Notes under the pieces: generated by a model
Seen by the model: only the letters and a program-made list of their open reading frames with translations
Databases searched by the model: none
Told to the model about the DNA's origin: nothing
Source: an uncultured Alphaproteobacteria bacterium
Lineage (GTDB): Bacteria; Pseudomonadota; Alphaproteobacteria; HIMB59
DNA: 64,000 bases
Direction of reading: 5' to 3'
Assembly: GCA_902611415.1 (NCBI GenBank)
Contig: CACLZM010000002.1
Location: forward strand, 90,524-154,523
Part shown: positions 54,169-62,595 of the stretch, in pieces
Numbering within the stretch: the first letter of the stretch is position 1
Layout of the letters: each line of letters starts with the position of its first letter
Program-made: the position numbers and the translations under genes

Positions 54169-55623
54169 ATGTATTTAGGTATTGATCTTGGTACTTCTTC
54201 TATGAAGTGTTTGCTACTTGGAGAAGAACAAGAAATTTTGTTGAGTGTTATTAGTGAAGATATACCACTGTCCACGCCTCAAAATGGCTGGTCAGAACAA
54301 GATCCATCATTTTGGATAAAAGCGTTAGATCAGTGTATCAAACAAATTGTTTTAAAATTTGATTTATCGCAGATTAAAGCTGTATCTTTTTCCGGACATA
54401 TGCATGGTGCAACTTGTATTGATAAAAATTATAAGGTCATAAGGCCATGTATACTTTGGAATGATACACGTAGTTTTAAGCAGTGTAGTCAAATTATGGC
54501 TGACGAAACTGTTATGGATATAGCTGGAAATATAGCAATGCCTGGTTTTACATCTCCTAAAATCTTATGGATGAAAGAACACGAAAGTGAAAATTTTAAA
54601 TCAATTGCAAAGGTTTTATTGCCTAAAGACTATTTAAGGTTTTATTTAACGGGAGAGTTTTTTAGTGATTTGTCAGACGCAGCAGGCACTTATTGGTTAG
54701 ATGTTAAAAATAGAACTTGGTCTAATAAACTTTTAGACATTGGTTCAATGGATATCTCGCAAATGCCTAAAACTTGTGAGGGGACCGATCAAACAGGTGT
54801 AATTAAAAAAGATATTGCAGAAAAATATGGCTTTAATAACTCTTGCAAAGTATTTGGTGGAGCAGGAGATAATGCTGCAGCCGCTGTTGGATTAGGGCTT
54901 TACCAAGAGGGAAATGCTTCATTATCTTTGGGTACTTCTGGTGTAATTTTTGGTTCAACAAAAAATTTTTTAAAAAATTATGATGATGCTATACATTCCT
55001 TTTGCCACTGCTTACCAGAAACATGGCATCTTATGTCAGTGATGCTCTCTTGTACCTCAAATGTTAATTGGTTTATAAATAATTTTAATTCATCAATTGA
55101 TGAGATTAATAAAGTGTTAAGTTCTGTTTTAAATAATTTTTCTGAAATAAATAGATACCCTTATTATCTTCCTTATCTCACAGGTGAGAGAACCCCAATT
55201 AATGACCCTCATATAAGAGCAAGTTTTCACGAAATGAGTATTGACACTAATCGAGATACATTAATCTACAGTTTAATAGAAGGTATTTCTTTCGGTTTGT
55301 ATGATAATTATTCTTCCTTAGTTAAGACAGGTATAAAGTTAGATAACATCTTTGTAATAGGAGGTGGTTCTAAAAATGATAGCTGGATACAAATACTTGC
55401 TTCATTGATGGAGAGAGATTTATCTATAACAGATGCTTCAGATACAATGGCTGCTTTTGGGGCTGCTAGAATAGCATTTCTTGGTTACAATAATTTAAAA
55501 CCAAGAGAAGCCCTTAGTCTTCCAAAAGTCAAAAAAATTATAGGTAAGAATGAAATTCAAACGGATATCTTAAAAGACAGATTTTTAAGGTGGAAAAGCT
55601 TTTATTTAGGAAAAAATGTCTAG
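54169..55623 (+). CDS. xylB: Xylulokinase
   Basis: A 484-residue FGGY kinase that phosphorylates D-xylulose to the 5-phosphate. IDLGTSSMKCLLL is the N-terminal phosphate loop, SFSGHMHGA and WNDTR are the xylulokinase-type substrate pattern (M-H-G), and GGGSKNDSW is in the C-terminal ATPase half. Its product enters the pentose phosphate pathway. The stop overlaps the FrcK-like kinase start by 8 bases. A predicted leaderless promoter precedes it. Confidence 0.9.
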   Translation: MYLGIDLGTSSMKCLLLGEEQEILLSVISEDIPLSTPQNGWSEQDPSFWIKALDQCIKQIVLKFDLSQIKAVSFSGHMHGATCIDKNYKVIRPCILWNDTRSFKQCSQIMADETVMDIAGNIAMPGFTSPKILWMKEHESENFKSIAKVLLPKDYLRFYLTGEFFSDLSDAAGTYWLDVKNRTWSNKLLDIGSMDISQMPKTCEGTDQTGVIKKDIAEKYGFNNSCKVFGGAGDNAAAAVGLGLYQEGNASLSLGTSGVIFGSTKNFLKNYDDAIHSFCHCLPETWHLMSVMLSCTSNVNWFINNFNSSIDEINKVLSSVLNNFSEINRYPYYLPYLTGERTPINDPHIRASFHEMSIDTNRDTLIYSLIEGISFGLYDNYSSLVKTGIKLDNIFVIGGGSKNDSWIQILASLMERDLSITDASDTMAAFGAARIAFLGYNNLKPREALSLPKVKKIIGKNEIQTDILKDRFLRWKSFYLGKNV

Positions 55624-56254
55624 TAACCAAAGAATAGAATTCCCTGAATTAGTAAATAAAATAATAGAAAATGTTATTAAAATTAATCAAAGTCGTTATT
55701 TTATTGCAATTTCAGGAGCGCCAGCATCTGGAAAAAGCACAATATCTGAAAAATTAAAGTCTGAACTAATATCAAAAAACCACAAATCAAGTGTTCTTCA
55801 AATGGATGGTTTCCATCTAGATAATAATATTCTTGAGAAAAAAAAATTGATTGAGAGAAAAGGGGCACCGGAAACATTTGATGTACTAGGTTTATTAAAT
55901 TGTTTATTAAGATTAAAAAACGAGGGTGAAGTAATTGTTCCTATCTTTGATAGATCATTAGAACTATCAAGATCATCTGCATTAGTCATATCTGAGAATA
56001 CAAAAATTATAATAGTAGAGGGTAATTATTTATTGCTCGATCAAGAACCATGGAGAAAAATTCATAATTTTTTTGACACAACTATAATGATCGATTGCAA
56101 TAAAGATATTTTAGAAAAAAGATTAATTGAAAGATGGGAGAGTTATGGGCTATCTAATGATCAAATTAAAAATAAAGTTTATAAAAATGATCTTCCAAAT
56201 GGATTAAATGTTATTAGTAAAAGTATTTCTGCTGAATTTAATTTAATAAATTAA
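55616..56254 (+). CDS. frcK: FrcK-like P-loop sugar/nucleoside kinase
   Basis: A 212-residue P-loop kinase of the uridine kinase / phosphoribulokinase type: ISGAPASGKST Walker A (about residues 33-43), QMDGFHLDN, RKGAPETFDV and VEGNYLLLDQEPW. This pattern is shared by FrcK, the kinase encoded with the FrcBCA importer in Sinorhizobium. Substrate is unproven. Here the gene lies on the opposite strand and overlaps the end of frcA by 4 bases (shared TTAA), so the usual frcBCAK order is rearranged. Confidence 0.8.
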   Translation: MSSNQRIEFPELVNKIIENVIKINQSRYFIAISGAPASGKSTISEKLKSELISKNHKSSVLQMDGFHLDNNILEKKKLIERKGAPETFDVLGLLNCLLRLKNEGEVIVPIFDRSLELSRSSALVISENTKIIIVEGNYLLLDQEPWRKIHNFFDTTIMIDCNKDILEKRLIERWESYGLSNDQIKNKVYKNDLPNGLNVISKSISAEFNLIN

Positions 56255-57015
56255 TCTTGAGGTGGTTGCTTAGCACCTGTCATATATGCGACAGCATCAG
56301 ACATTTCATGTTTCTTTGGGTCAATTACACATAATCGGGTTCCAAGTCTATGAATATGTATTCTATCAGCTACTTCAAAAACATGAGGCATGTTATGAGA
56401 AATTAATATGATGGGAATTCCTCTAGACCTCACCTCACCGATTAATTCTAAAACTCTTCTACTTTCTTTGACACCAAGAGCGGCAGTAGGCTCATCCATA
56501 ATAACGACTTTAGTTCCAAATGATGTTGCTCTTGCAACTGCAACACCTTGCCGTTGGCCTCCAGACAATGTTTCAACTAATTGATTTATATTTTGTATGG
56601 TTAATAGACCAAGATCAGACAGTCGTTTTCTAGCTTCATCTGCCATTGCTTTTTTATCTAAAAATTTTAAAAAACTACCCATAAAGCCTTTTTGTCTAAT
56701 TTCTCTGCCTAAAAACATATTATCAGTGATTGATAAAGCAGGTGAAAGTGCAAGGTTCTGATAAACAGTTTCGATACCTAATTTTCTTGCTTCTATAGGT
56801 GATGTAAAAGTAACTTTATTTCCATCAAGCAATATTTCACCACTATCAGGTATAACAGCACCACATAACACCTTAATTAGTGTAGATTTTCCAGCACCAT
56901 TGTCTCCAATTACTCCCAAAACCTCACCTGGATAAAGCTCTAAATCAGCACTATCGAGTGCAACAACTTTACCGTATTTTTTTGACAACTTATTTGCTAC
57001 TAGCACTGGCTGCAT
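56251..57015 (-). CDS. frcA: Fructose/ribose/mannose-type sugar ABC transporter ATP-binding protein
   Basis: A 254-residue ATPase with a single ABC domain: Walker A GDNGAGKSTLIKVL, signature LSGGQRQGVAVARA, Walker B VVIMDEPTAALG and H-loop ILISHNM. One ABC domain, not two as in RbsA/AraG, is the FrcA type. A longer reading from 57093 would cover the frcC end; I choose the ATG at 57015, which shares one base with the frcC stop (TAATG) and gives the normal N-terminus MQPVLVANKLSKKYG. Confidence 0.9.
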   Translation of the reverse strand: MQPVLVANKLSKKYGKVVALDSADLELYPGEVLGVIGDNGAGKSTLIKVLCGAVIPDSGEILLDGNKVTFTSPIEARKLGIETVYQNLALSPALSITDNMFLGREIRQKGFMGSFLKFLDKKAMADEARKRLSDLGLLTIQNINQLVETLSGGQRQGVAVARATSFGTKVVIMDEPTAALGVKESRRVLELIGEVRSRGIPIILISHNMPHVFEVADRIHIHRLGTRLCVIDPKKHEMSDAVAYMTGAKQPPQD

Positions 57016-58109
57016 TATGCTGAGACCTTTCTTATCCATTGATCTATTCCAACAGCTACTATAATAAGACAACCTAAAGCAAATCTTTGCCACAATACGT
57101 CAAGACCTGCTATGGACAGACCTGAGCTAAATACACCCACAATCAAAGCTCCAAATAAAGAGCCAATTATAGTGCCCCTTCCACCAAAAAGAGAAGTTCC
57201 ACCTATCACAACAGCTGTGATGGAGTCTAAGTTACCCTCATAAAAAGATGTTGGAGACACTGAACCAACTCTACCTATGGAAACCCATGCTCCAATAGCA
57301 ACAACAAGACCAGCAACAGCATAAATTGAAACTAACATCCTATCAGTTCTAATACCTGATAACTCAGCAGCCTCCTTATCATCGCCAATTGCGTAAACAT
57401 GCCTCCCCCAAGCAGTTTTATTGAGTAAAAACCAGAGAAAAACGAAAATACCAATCATGAGGAACGCACCGTAAGTGAATACAAAACCCCCAAGATTTAT
57501 TCTCTCTCCCCAAAAGTGCAGAAGAGGAGCATTTACTTCAATATCGGAGCTTCTAATAGATTGAGATCCAGTAAAGAATATTACTAGTGCAAAAAATATA
57601 TTCCAAGTTCCTAAAGTAACTATAAACGGAGGCAATCTTAAGCGGGTTACCAGTAACCCATTGAAAGCACCTGTTGCAATACCAGAGATAAACCCTACTG
57701 CTATTGCTGGGAGGGTTGGAACTCCCATTTCAACAGAAAGCTTACCCATAAATACTGATGCTAAAACCATCATTGCAGCAACACTTAAATCAATTCCAGC
57801 AGTTAATATTATTAAAGTTTGAGCAGCTGCAAGAATACCGACAATTGTAACTTGTTGTACAATCAGAGATAAATTAAAAGCAGAGAAAAATTTTCCTCCA
57901 GCGATGAAGCCAAATGCAATAACGCTTAATATTAAAATAATAACAGGAACTATTGTTGGATTACCGTGAAGAAAATGTTGAATTTTTTTTAGTGTAGTTT
58001 GTTCACCTAAATCAAAAGAGTGATGATCTTGATCTTTTTCTCCTATATCAGTTGTGAATTTAGGTTGATCTTTTAGATCTTTAGAAATGTCATCAGAAAC
58101 TTTATTCAT
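57015..58109 (-). CDS. frcC: Sugar ABC transporter permease (FrcC-like)
   Basis: A 364-residue inner-membrane permease with about eight to ten hydrophobic helices after a charged N-terminal tail of roughly 45 residues. The BPD_transp_2 pattern is clear: GILAAAQTLIILTAGIDLSV and AVVIGGTSLFGGRGTIIGS. It forms the channel for FrcB-bound sugar. It follows frcB after 59 bases containing a strong hairpin and is coupled to frcA by TAATG. Confidence 0.9.
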   Translation of the reverse strand: MNKVSDDISKDLKDQPKFTTDIGEKDQDHHSFDLGEQTTLKKIQHFLHGNPTIVPVIILILSVIAFGFIAGGKFFSAFNLSLIVQQVTIVGILAAAQTLIILTAGIDLSVAAMMVLASVFMGKLSVEMGVPTLPAIAVGFISGIATGAFNGLLVTRLRLPPFIVTLGTWNIFFALVIFFTGSQSIRSSDIEVNAPLLHFWGERINLGGFVFTYGAFLMIGIFVFLWFLLNKTAWGRHVYAIGDDKEAAELSGIRTDRMLVSIYAVAGLVVAIGAWVSIGRVGSVSPTSFYEGNLDSITAVVIGGTSLFGGRGTIIGSLFGALIVGVFSSGLSIAGLDVLWQRFALGCLIIVAVGIDQWIRKVSA

Positions 58110-58126
58110 TTAAAAAATATCATAAC

Positions 58127-58152
58127 TTCAGGGCAGAATAATCTGCCCTGAA
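58127..58152 (-). terminator. Hairpin between frcB and frcC
   Basis: TTCAGGGCAGA (58127-58137) pairs perfectly with TCTGCCCTGAA (58142-58152) around a 4-base loop, the strongest hairpin I noticed in the window. On the minus strand it is followed by GTTATGATATTTTTTA, with Ts some distance from the stem, so it is probably a weak terminator or 3'-stabilising structure. Such hairpins after binding-protein genes let them be made in excess over the membrane components. Confidence 0.7.
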
Positions 58153-58168
58153 TAATAAAATTATTGGA

Positions 58169-59203
58169 TTAACCCCAACATCTATCCATACCTTCTTTGA
58201 CACTAATTGATGGAACTCCGCTAGCAGCATCATCTGTAACTAAGTTCACACCAGTGTTAAAGAAGTCAAGACCTGGAGTATTTTCAGGCTTTGAACCATC
58301 TTCAGCCCAAGCTTTAATCGCCTCAACACCAAGTGAAGCCATTAACAATGGGTATTGTTGAGATGTAGCACCTATAATTCCTCTTTCAACGTCAGCCACA
58401 CCTGGGCAACCTCCGTCAACTGAAGCAATAAGAACGCTACCATCATCTTTTCCAACTGCTTTTAATGCCTCATAAGCACCAACAGCTGCTGGCTCATTAA
58501 TAGTGTAAACAACGTTTATGTCTGGGTCTTTTTGTAGACATTTTTCCATTGCAGTTCTTCCACCTTCTTCGTTACCGTTTGTAACTTCATTACAGATAAT
58601 TCTTGGATCATCCTCATCTCCCCATCTGGAAACGTCTTTTACATCGATTCCAAATCCAGATAAGAAACCTTGATCTCTAAGAACACCAACAGAAGGTTGA
58701 CTCTCGTTAAGGTCTAACATTGCAATTTTGGCATTAGCAGCATCTGCTCCTAACTTTGCAGCAACCCAAGCTCCACCTAACTCACCTGCCTTGAAGTTAT
58801 CAGTTGCAAAAGTAGAGTCTGCAGCTGTAATTGGCTCTAGTGGTGTGTCAAGAGCAATGACTAGTAAACCATTGTCTTGAGCATTTTTTAATGGAGTAAC
58901 AATAGCTTTTGTGTCAGATGCAGCAATTAAAATACCTTTTGCACCTGAAGCAATACAAGTCTCAATAGCTCTTACTTGAGTCTCATGGTCACCATCAACT
59001 TTACCCGCAAAGAATGATAATTTGACACCTAATTCATTAGCTCTCGCTTCTGCTCCTTCTTTCATTTTAACGAAGAAAGGATTGATGTCTGTTTTTGTAA
59101 TTAAGCAAGCTTCAACAGCGTGGCTTCCTGCTTTTGCTGGCATAGTAGCAAAAGTAAAAGCAACAGCCATAAGTGAAGCTAGAACTAGAGATAATTTTCT
59201 CAT
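58169..59203 (-). CDS. frcB: Fructose/ribose/mannose-type sugar-binding protein
   Basis: A 344-residue periplasmic binding protein. It has a signal peptide ([19 protein letters not shown], cleavage likely after MPAKA) and a type 1 PBP fold. It closely resembles Sinorhizobium Frc[47 protein letters not shown] [22 protein letters not shown] and GATSQQYPL. The family delivers fructose, ribose and mannose; exact preference here is inference. A perfect AGGAGG lies 8 bases before the ATG, so expression is probably high. Confidence 0.92.
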   Translation of the reverse strand: MRKLSLVLASLMAVAFTFATMPAKAGSHAVEACLITKTDINPFFVKMKEGAEARANELGVKLSFFAGKVDGDHETQVRAIETCIASGAKGILIAASDTKAIVTPLKNAQDNGLLVIALDTPLEPITAADSTFATDNFKAGELGGAWVAAKLGADAANAKIAMLDLNESQPSVGVLRDQGFLSGFGIDVKDVSRWGDEDDPRIICNEVTNGNEEGGRTAMEKCLQKDPDINVVYTINEPAAVGAYEALKAVGKDDGSVLIASVDGGCPGVADVERGIIGATSQQYPLLMASLGVEAIKAWAEDGSKPENTPGLDFFNTGVNLVTDDAASGVPSISVKEGMDRCWG

Positions 59204-59227
59204 AGTTATTTCCTCCTATATATAGTC

Positions 59228-59260
59228 ATATTCACAATATCCTATTGTCATGTCAACATG
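59228..59260 (-). promoter_or_regulatory. frcBCA promoter with palindromic operator-like elements
   Basis: On the minus strand -35 TTGACA (59256-59251) and -10 GAATAT (59233-59228) are 17 bases apart. The spacer holds the palindrome ACAATAtccTATTGT (59234-59248), and a second palindrome CATGTcaACATG (59249-59260) covers the -35. A repressor bound there would block RNA polymerase. No regulator gene is in the window. Confidence 0.65.
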
Positions 59261-59279
59261 CTAGCTAAATTTTAATTTT

Positions 59280-60755
59280 TTAGTCTTGATTTTTCACGAA
59301 ATGTTTATCAACTATTTCTTTCCATGAACTAAAAGAATTTCTTATAGAGTCATCGTTATTAGGAATAATTTTAGAGTCTTTCACCTTAAAATCGTTTAAA
59401 CTAGTGGTATTTTTTAAATTATGATAATACTGCATTCCAAAAAGTAACGCACCATACGATGACATATCCTCCATTTCAGGGATATTTAACTCAATTTCTA
59501 AAAGGTTACTAATAATTTGAAGGAAAAACTTATTTTTTATCATACCACCATCAATGGATAAATTTTTTAAATCAAGATTTCTTGATTTTTTCATAAACTC
59601 TAAATACACCACCACTTGATAAGCAACAGACTCTAATCCAGCTCTGACCAAATGGTTGGTATTTGTAGATGCACTTATTCCAAAGAATGCAGCCCTAGCG
59701 TCTGATATCCAAAATGGAGGACCTAGCCCTGAAAAGGCAGGTATTAGATAGACTCCATTATTATCTTTTTCTTTTTTTGATAAGACTTCACTATCCTCAG
59801 GCTTATCAATTAATTTTAAATTGTTTTTAAGCCATGTAATCGTTCCTCCAGCGAATGAGTTTAGGCACTCTAATGCATAGATATTCTGTTTATCACTTGT
59901 GAAAGCCAGGGAGGTTAGTGAATTTTCATCGATAATCATCTCATTGCCAATGTTTGTTTGAATGTTAAAACCAGTTCCTGTCGTGATTTTAGTATCACCT
60001 TTATCAAAACAAAAATTTGCAAAAAATGAAGCTTGCGCATCACCAGCAACTCCAATTATAGGTATTAACTTTTTAAATGCTTTATTAAAATCACTCTCTC
60101 CAAAAATATTTGAACTATTGAGTATTTTTGGAAGTTTCAAATTATTGCAATTAAAAATATTTAATAAATTTTGATCCCACGAATTTTCTAAACAATTAAA
60201 TAATAAGGTTCTTGATGCATTTGTAGTATCAGTCACATAAGAATTTAGGTTTGTAAGTCTATAGATGAGATATGTTTCGATTGTTCCAAATAAGATATCC
60301 CCATTGTCAATTTTCGATTTAACTTCTGATTTGTTCTCATAAACCCATTTTAATTTACTGCCAGAAAAAAAAGTATTTGGTTTAAGACCAGTTTTATCAA
60401 TAATTTCATTATTTTTTGACTTATCGTTTAGAATATCCTCACAAATTTTTTGACCTCTAGTGCACTGCCAAACCACTGCATTATGTATTGGTTTTCCATC
60501 TTTTTTATTAAAAAGTGTAAATGTTTCTCTTTGGTTAGTTAGACTGATGAATTTAGGATTTGACATAATTTCTGATGCCTTTTTAACTAACTCTAATAAG
60601 TTTTGATAAATTTCTTCTAAATCGTGTTCAATATAACCTTCATCTGTAATTATTTGCCGGTGTCCCTTTTGAAATCTTTTTACGATCTCTAATTTTTCAT
60701 TAAAAACAATAACTGTTGTAGATGACGTACTTGAGTCAATAGTTATATAACTCAT
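59280..60755 (-). CDS. Glycerol-kinase-like FGGY kinase with altered substrate pocket
   Basis: A 491-residue FGGY kinase, nearest in pattern to glycerol kinase (SLTNQRETF, AVVWQCTRG, VTDTTNASRTLLFN, VAGDAQASFF, FSGLGPPFW). Compared with E. coli GlpK, Arg83, Glu84, Trp103 and Asp245 are kept, but Tyr135 is Phe (TFFSGS), Gln246 is Ala (GDA) and Phe270 is Asn (GTGFN). The N-terminal loop is DSSTSST rather than DQGTTSS. It overlaps the split transketolase by 4 bases, so a ketose, not glycerol, is the likely substrate. Xylulose-like, apulose-like or erythrulose-like sugars are candidates. Confidence 0.82.
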   Translation of the reverse strand: MSYITIDSSTSSTTVIVFNEKLEIVKRFQKGHRQIITDEGYIEHDLEEIYQNLLELVKKASEIMSNPKFISLTNQRETFTLFNKKDGKPIHNAVVWQCTRGQKICEDILNDKSKNNEIIDKTGLKPNTFFSGSKLKWVYENKSEVKSKIDNGDILFGTIETYLIYRLTNLNSYVTDTTNASRTLLFNCLENSWDQNLLNIFNCNNLKLPKILNSSNIFGESDFNKAFKKLIPIIGVAGDAQASFFANFCFDKGDTKITTGTGFNIQTNIGNEMIIDENSLTSLAFTSDKQNIYALECLNSFAGGTITWLKNNLKLIDKPEDSEVLSKKEKDNNGVYLIPAFSGLGPPFWISDARAAFFGISASTNTNHLVRAGLESVAYQVVVYLEFMKKSRNLDLKNLSIDGGMIKNKFFLQIISNLLEIELNIPEMEDMSSYGALLFGMQYYHNLKNTTSLNDFKVKDSKIIPNNDDSIRNSFSSWKEIVDKHFVKNQD

Positions 60756-61693
60756 TTGTTAAGTAAGTCTTTTGATATTTCAGCTATCTTTTCTGGACTC
60801 ATATCATAATGATCTAATACATCAGCTTGAGATCCATTAATCATATATTCATCAGGTATTCCAAGTATTTTGAGTTTTACATTTATATTGTTTTGAGCAA
60901 TTAGGCTCGCACAACATTCACCAAGTCCTCCAAATATACTATGTTCTTCGACTGTTAAAATTGCCTTAGAGTTTTGAGAAAATTCTATAAATGTCTCTTT
61001 ATCAAAGGGCTTTATTGTATGCATACTGATAATTGAACAATAAATATTACTTTTTTTTAAAATTTCACTAGCCAAGTATGCTCGTTGCAAAGTTTCACCA
61101 GTTGCTACAATTGTTAAATCCTCTCCTTTTTTTACCACAATAGATTTTCCAATTTTAAATTTTGTGCCTGGAGGATGAATATCCATCATTGGTTTTTTCC
61201 CATACCTAATGTATAGGGGATGATTATATGAAATAGCTTGTTTTATAACTTCGGCTGCCTCAAAGTTATCCGCAGGTGCAACTATTGTCATGTTATTTAT
61301 TGCTCTTAAAGTAGCAAAGTCATGGATGGAGTGATGTGTAGATCCTAGCTGTCCATAACTTATTCCTGCACTAATACCTATTAACGAAACATTTAGGTCA
61401 GAGTAAGCAACATCATTTTTTATTTGCTCTAAAGCCCTAGCAGTTAGAAAACTTGCAGGTGATACTCCAAATACAATCTTTCCCCCCGCAGCCAATCCTG
61501 ATGAAACTCCAACCAAATTTTGTTCAGCAATGCCAACTTCAATGATTTGATTAGGCAATTCTTTACCAAAAGGAACCAATTTACCAGATCCTCTCGAGTC
61601 ACTAGTAACAACTATAATATTTTTATTTTTCCTTGCCTCTTTAAGTAGTGTCTCAGAAAAGACCTCAAGATTTGGTTTACCAATTTTATTCAT
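60752..61693 (-). CDS. Transketolase C-terminal subunit (split transketolase)
   Basis: A 313-residue protein with the pyrimidine-binding domain (VVTSDSRGSGKLVPFG, EVGIAEQNLVGVSSGLAAGG, where the Glu activates TPP) and the C-terminal transketolase domain (from about 190; VATGETLQRAY, TVEEHSIFGGLG). It pairs with the adjacent N-terminal subunit (8-base overlap). Split transketolases occur in D-apiose (AptAB), sulfo-transketolase and other dedicated pathways. Coupling to an FGGY kinase (4-base overlap) suggests a dedicated ketose-phosphate substrate. Confidence 0.88.
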   Translation of the reverse strand: MNKIGKPNLEVFSETLLKEARKNKNIIVVTSDSRGSGKLVPFGKELPNQIIEVGIAEQNLVGVSSGLAAGGKIVFGVSPASFLTARALEQIKNDVAYSDLNVSLIGISAGISYGQLGSTHHSIHDFATLRAINNMTIVAPADNFEAAEVIKQAISYNHPLYIRYGKKPMMDIHPPGTKFKIGKSIVVKKGEDLTIVATGETLQRAYLASEILKKSNIYCSIISMHTIKPFDKETFIEFSQNSKAILTVEEHSIFGGLGECCASLIAQNNINVKLKILGIPDEYMINGSQADVLDHYDMSPEKIAEISKDLLNK

Positions 61694-62513
61694 AAGAATT
61701 TAGTTTCTCATTTAACTCTGAGATAGCGCTTTCATATTCATCCTTACTCGGTACTTTGTGGTGCCAGTTAATCTGATTTTCAATAAAACTTACACCCGAT
61801 CCTTTAGTTGTTTTTGCAATTATTACAGTTGGCTTATTTTCCTTAACGGGGACATGCTGAAATACATATAAAAGATCAGAAATATTATTTCCATTAGTAG
61901 AAATAGTTTCAAAACCAAAAGACTTAAATTTTTTATCAATTGGTTCAATAGGATTTACATCTTCAGTTTTTCCAGTTATTTGTAAATCGTTTCTATCAAC
62001 AATTACAATTAAATTATCTAAGTTATATTTTGAGGCAGTAGTACAAGCCTCCCAAACGGAACCCTCTGACAGCTCTCCATCTCCCAATAAAGAGAACACT
62101 TTATTGTTTTTTTGATCAATTTTTTTGCATATTGCTAAACCCACAGCGACTGAAAGACCGTGACCAAGGGCTCCAGTATTATGTTCAATCCCAGGTACCT
62201 TTTTTGTAGGGTGACCTATAAAGTGCGAATTAAATTGATTCAAGGTATTTAGATCTTTTTTTGAATAAAAACCGCAATCACATAATACTGTGAATAATGC
62301 TTCCACAGAGTGTCCTTTACTTTGTATAAAATGATCACGATCCAAGTTCGGAAAATTTTTGGGAGAAATGTCCATAACTGAATTGTAAAGAACATTCAAA
62401 ATATCAATACAAGAAAGGCTCCCCCCAGTATGACCTGCACCAGATTGAAAAATTATTTCAAGAATAGTTTTTCTATATTCTAATGATTTCTTTTTTAAAT
62501 TTTTCTCATTCAT
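61686..62513 (-). CDS. Transketolase N-terminal subunit (split transketolase)
   Basis: A 275-residue TPP-pyrophosphate-binding subunit: GAGHTGGSLS near the N-terminus, GALGHGLSVAVGLA, and the TPP motif GDGELSEGSVWEA followed by IVDRNDLQ. This half lacks the pyrimidine domain, which is in the next gene. It heads the minus-strand transketolase/kinase operon and is divergent from a FucI/AraA-like isomerase gene, with 82 bases between them. Confidence 0.88.
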   Translation of the reverse strand: MNEKNLKKKSLEYRKTILEIIFQSGAGHTGGSLSCIDILNVLYNSVMDISPKNFPNLDRDHFIQSKGHSVEALFTVLCDCGFYSKKDLNTLNQFNSHFIGHPTKKVPGIEHNTGALGHGLSVAVGLAICKKIDQKNNKVFSLLGDGELSEGSVWEACTTASKYNLDNLIVIVDRNDLQITGKTEDVNPIEPIDKKFKSFGFETISTNGNNISDLLYVFQHVPVKENKPTVIIAKTTKGSGVSFIENQINWHHKVPSKDEYESAISELNEKLNSYE

Positions 62514-62595
62514 AGTGAATAGATAAAGAATATCCCCTTTCTAGGCTTGATCAATTATTATATATTACATTTAGTAAGGTAGGGGGTAATAAGAC

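Noticed and set aside
57016..57093. N-terminal extension of frcA from 57093
   Set aside because: It reads the end of frcC in another frame. The ATG at 57015 (TAATG overlap) gives the standard ABC-ATPase start.
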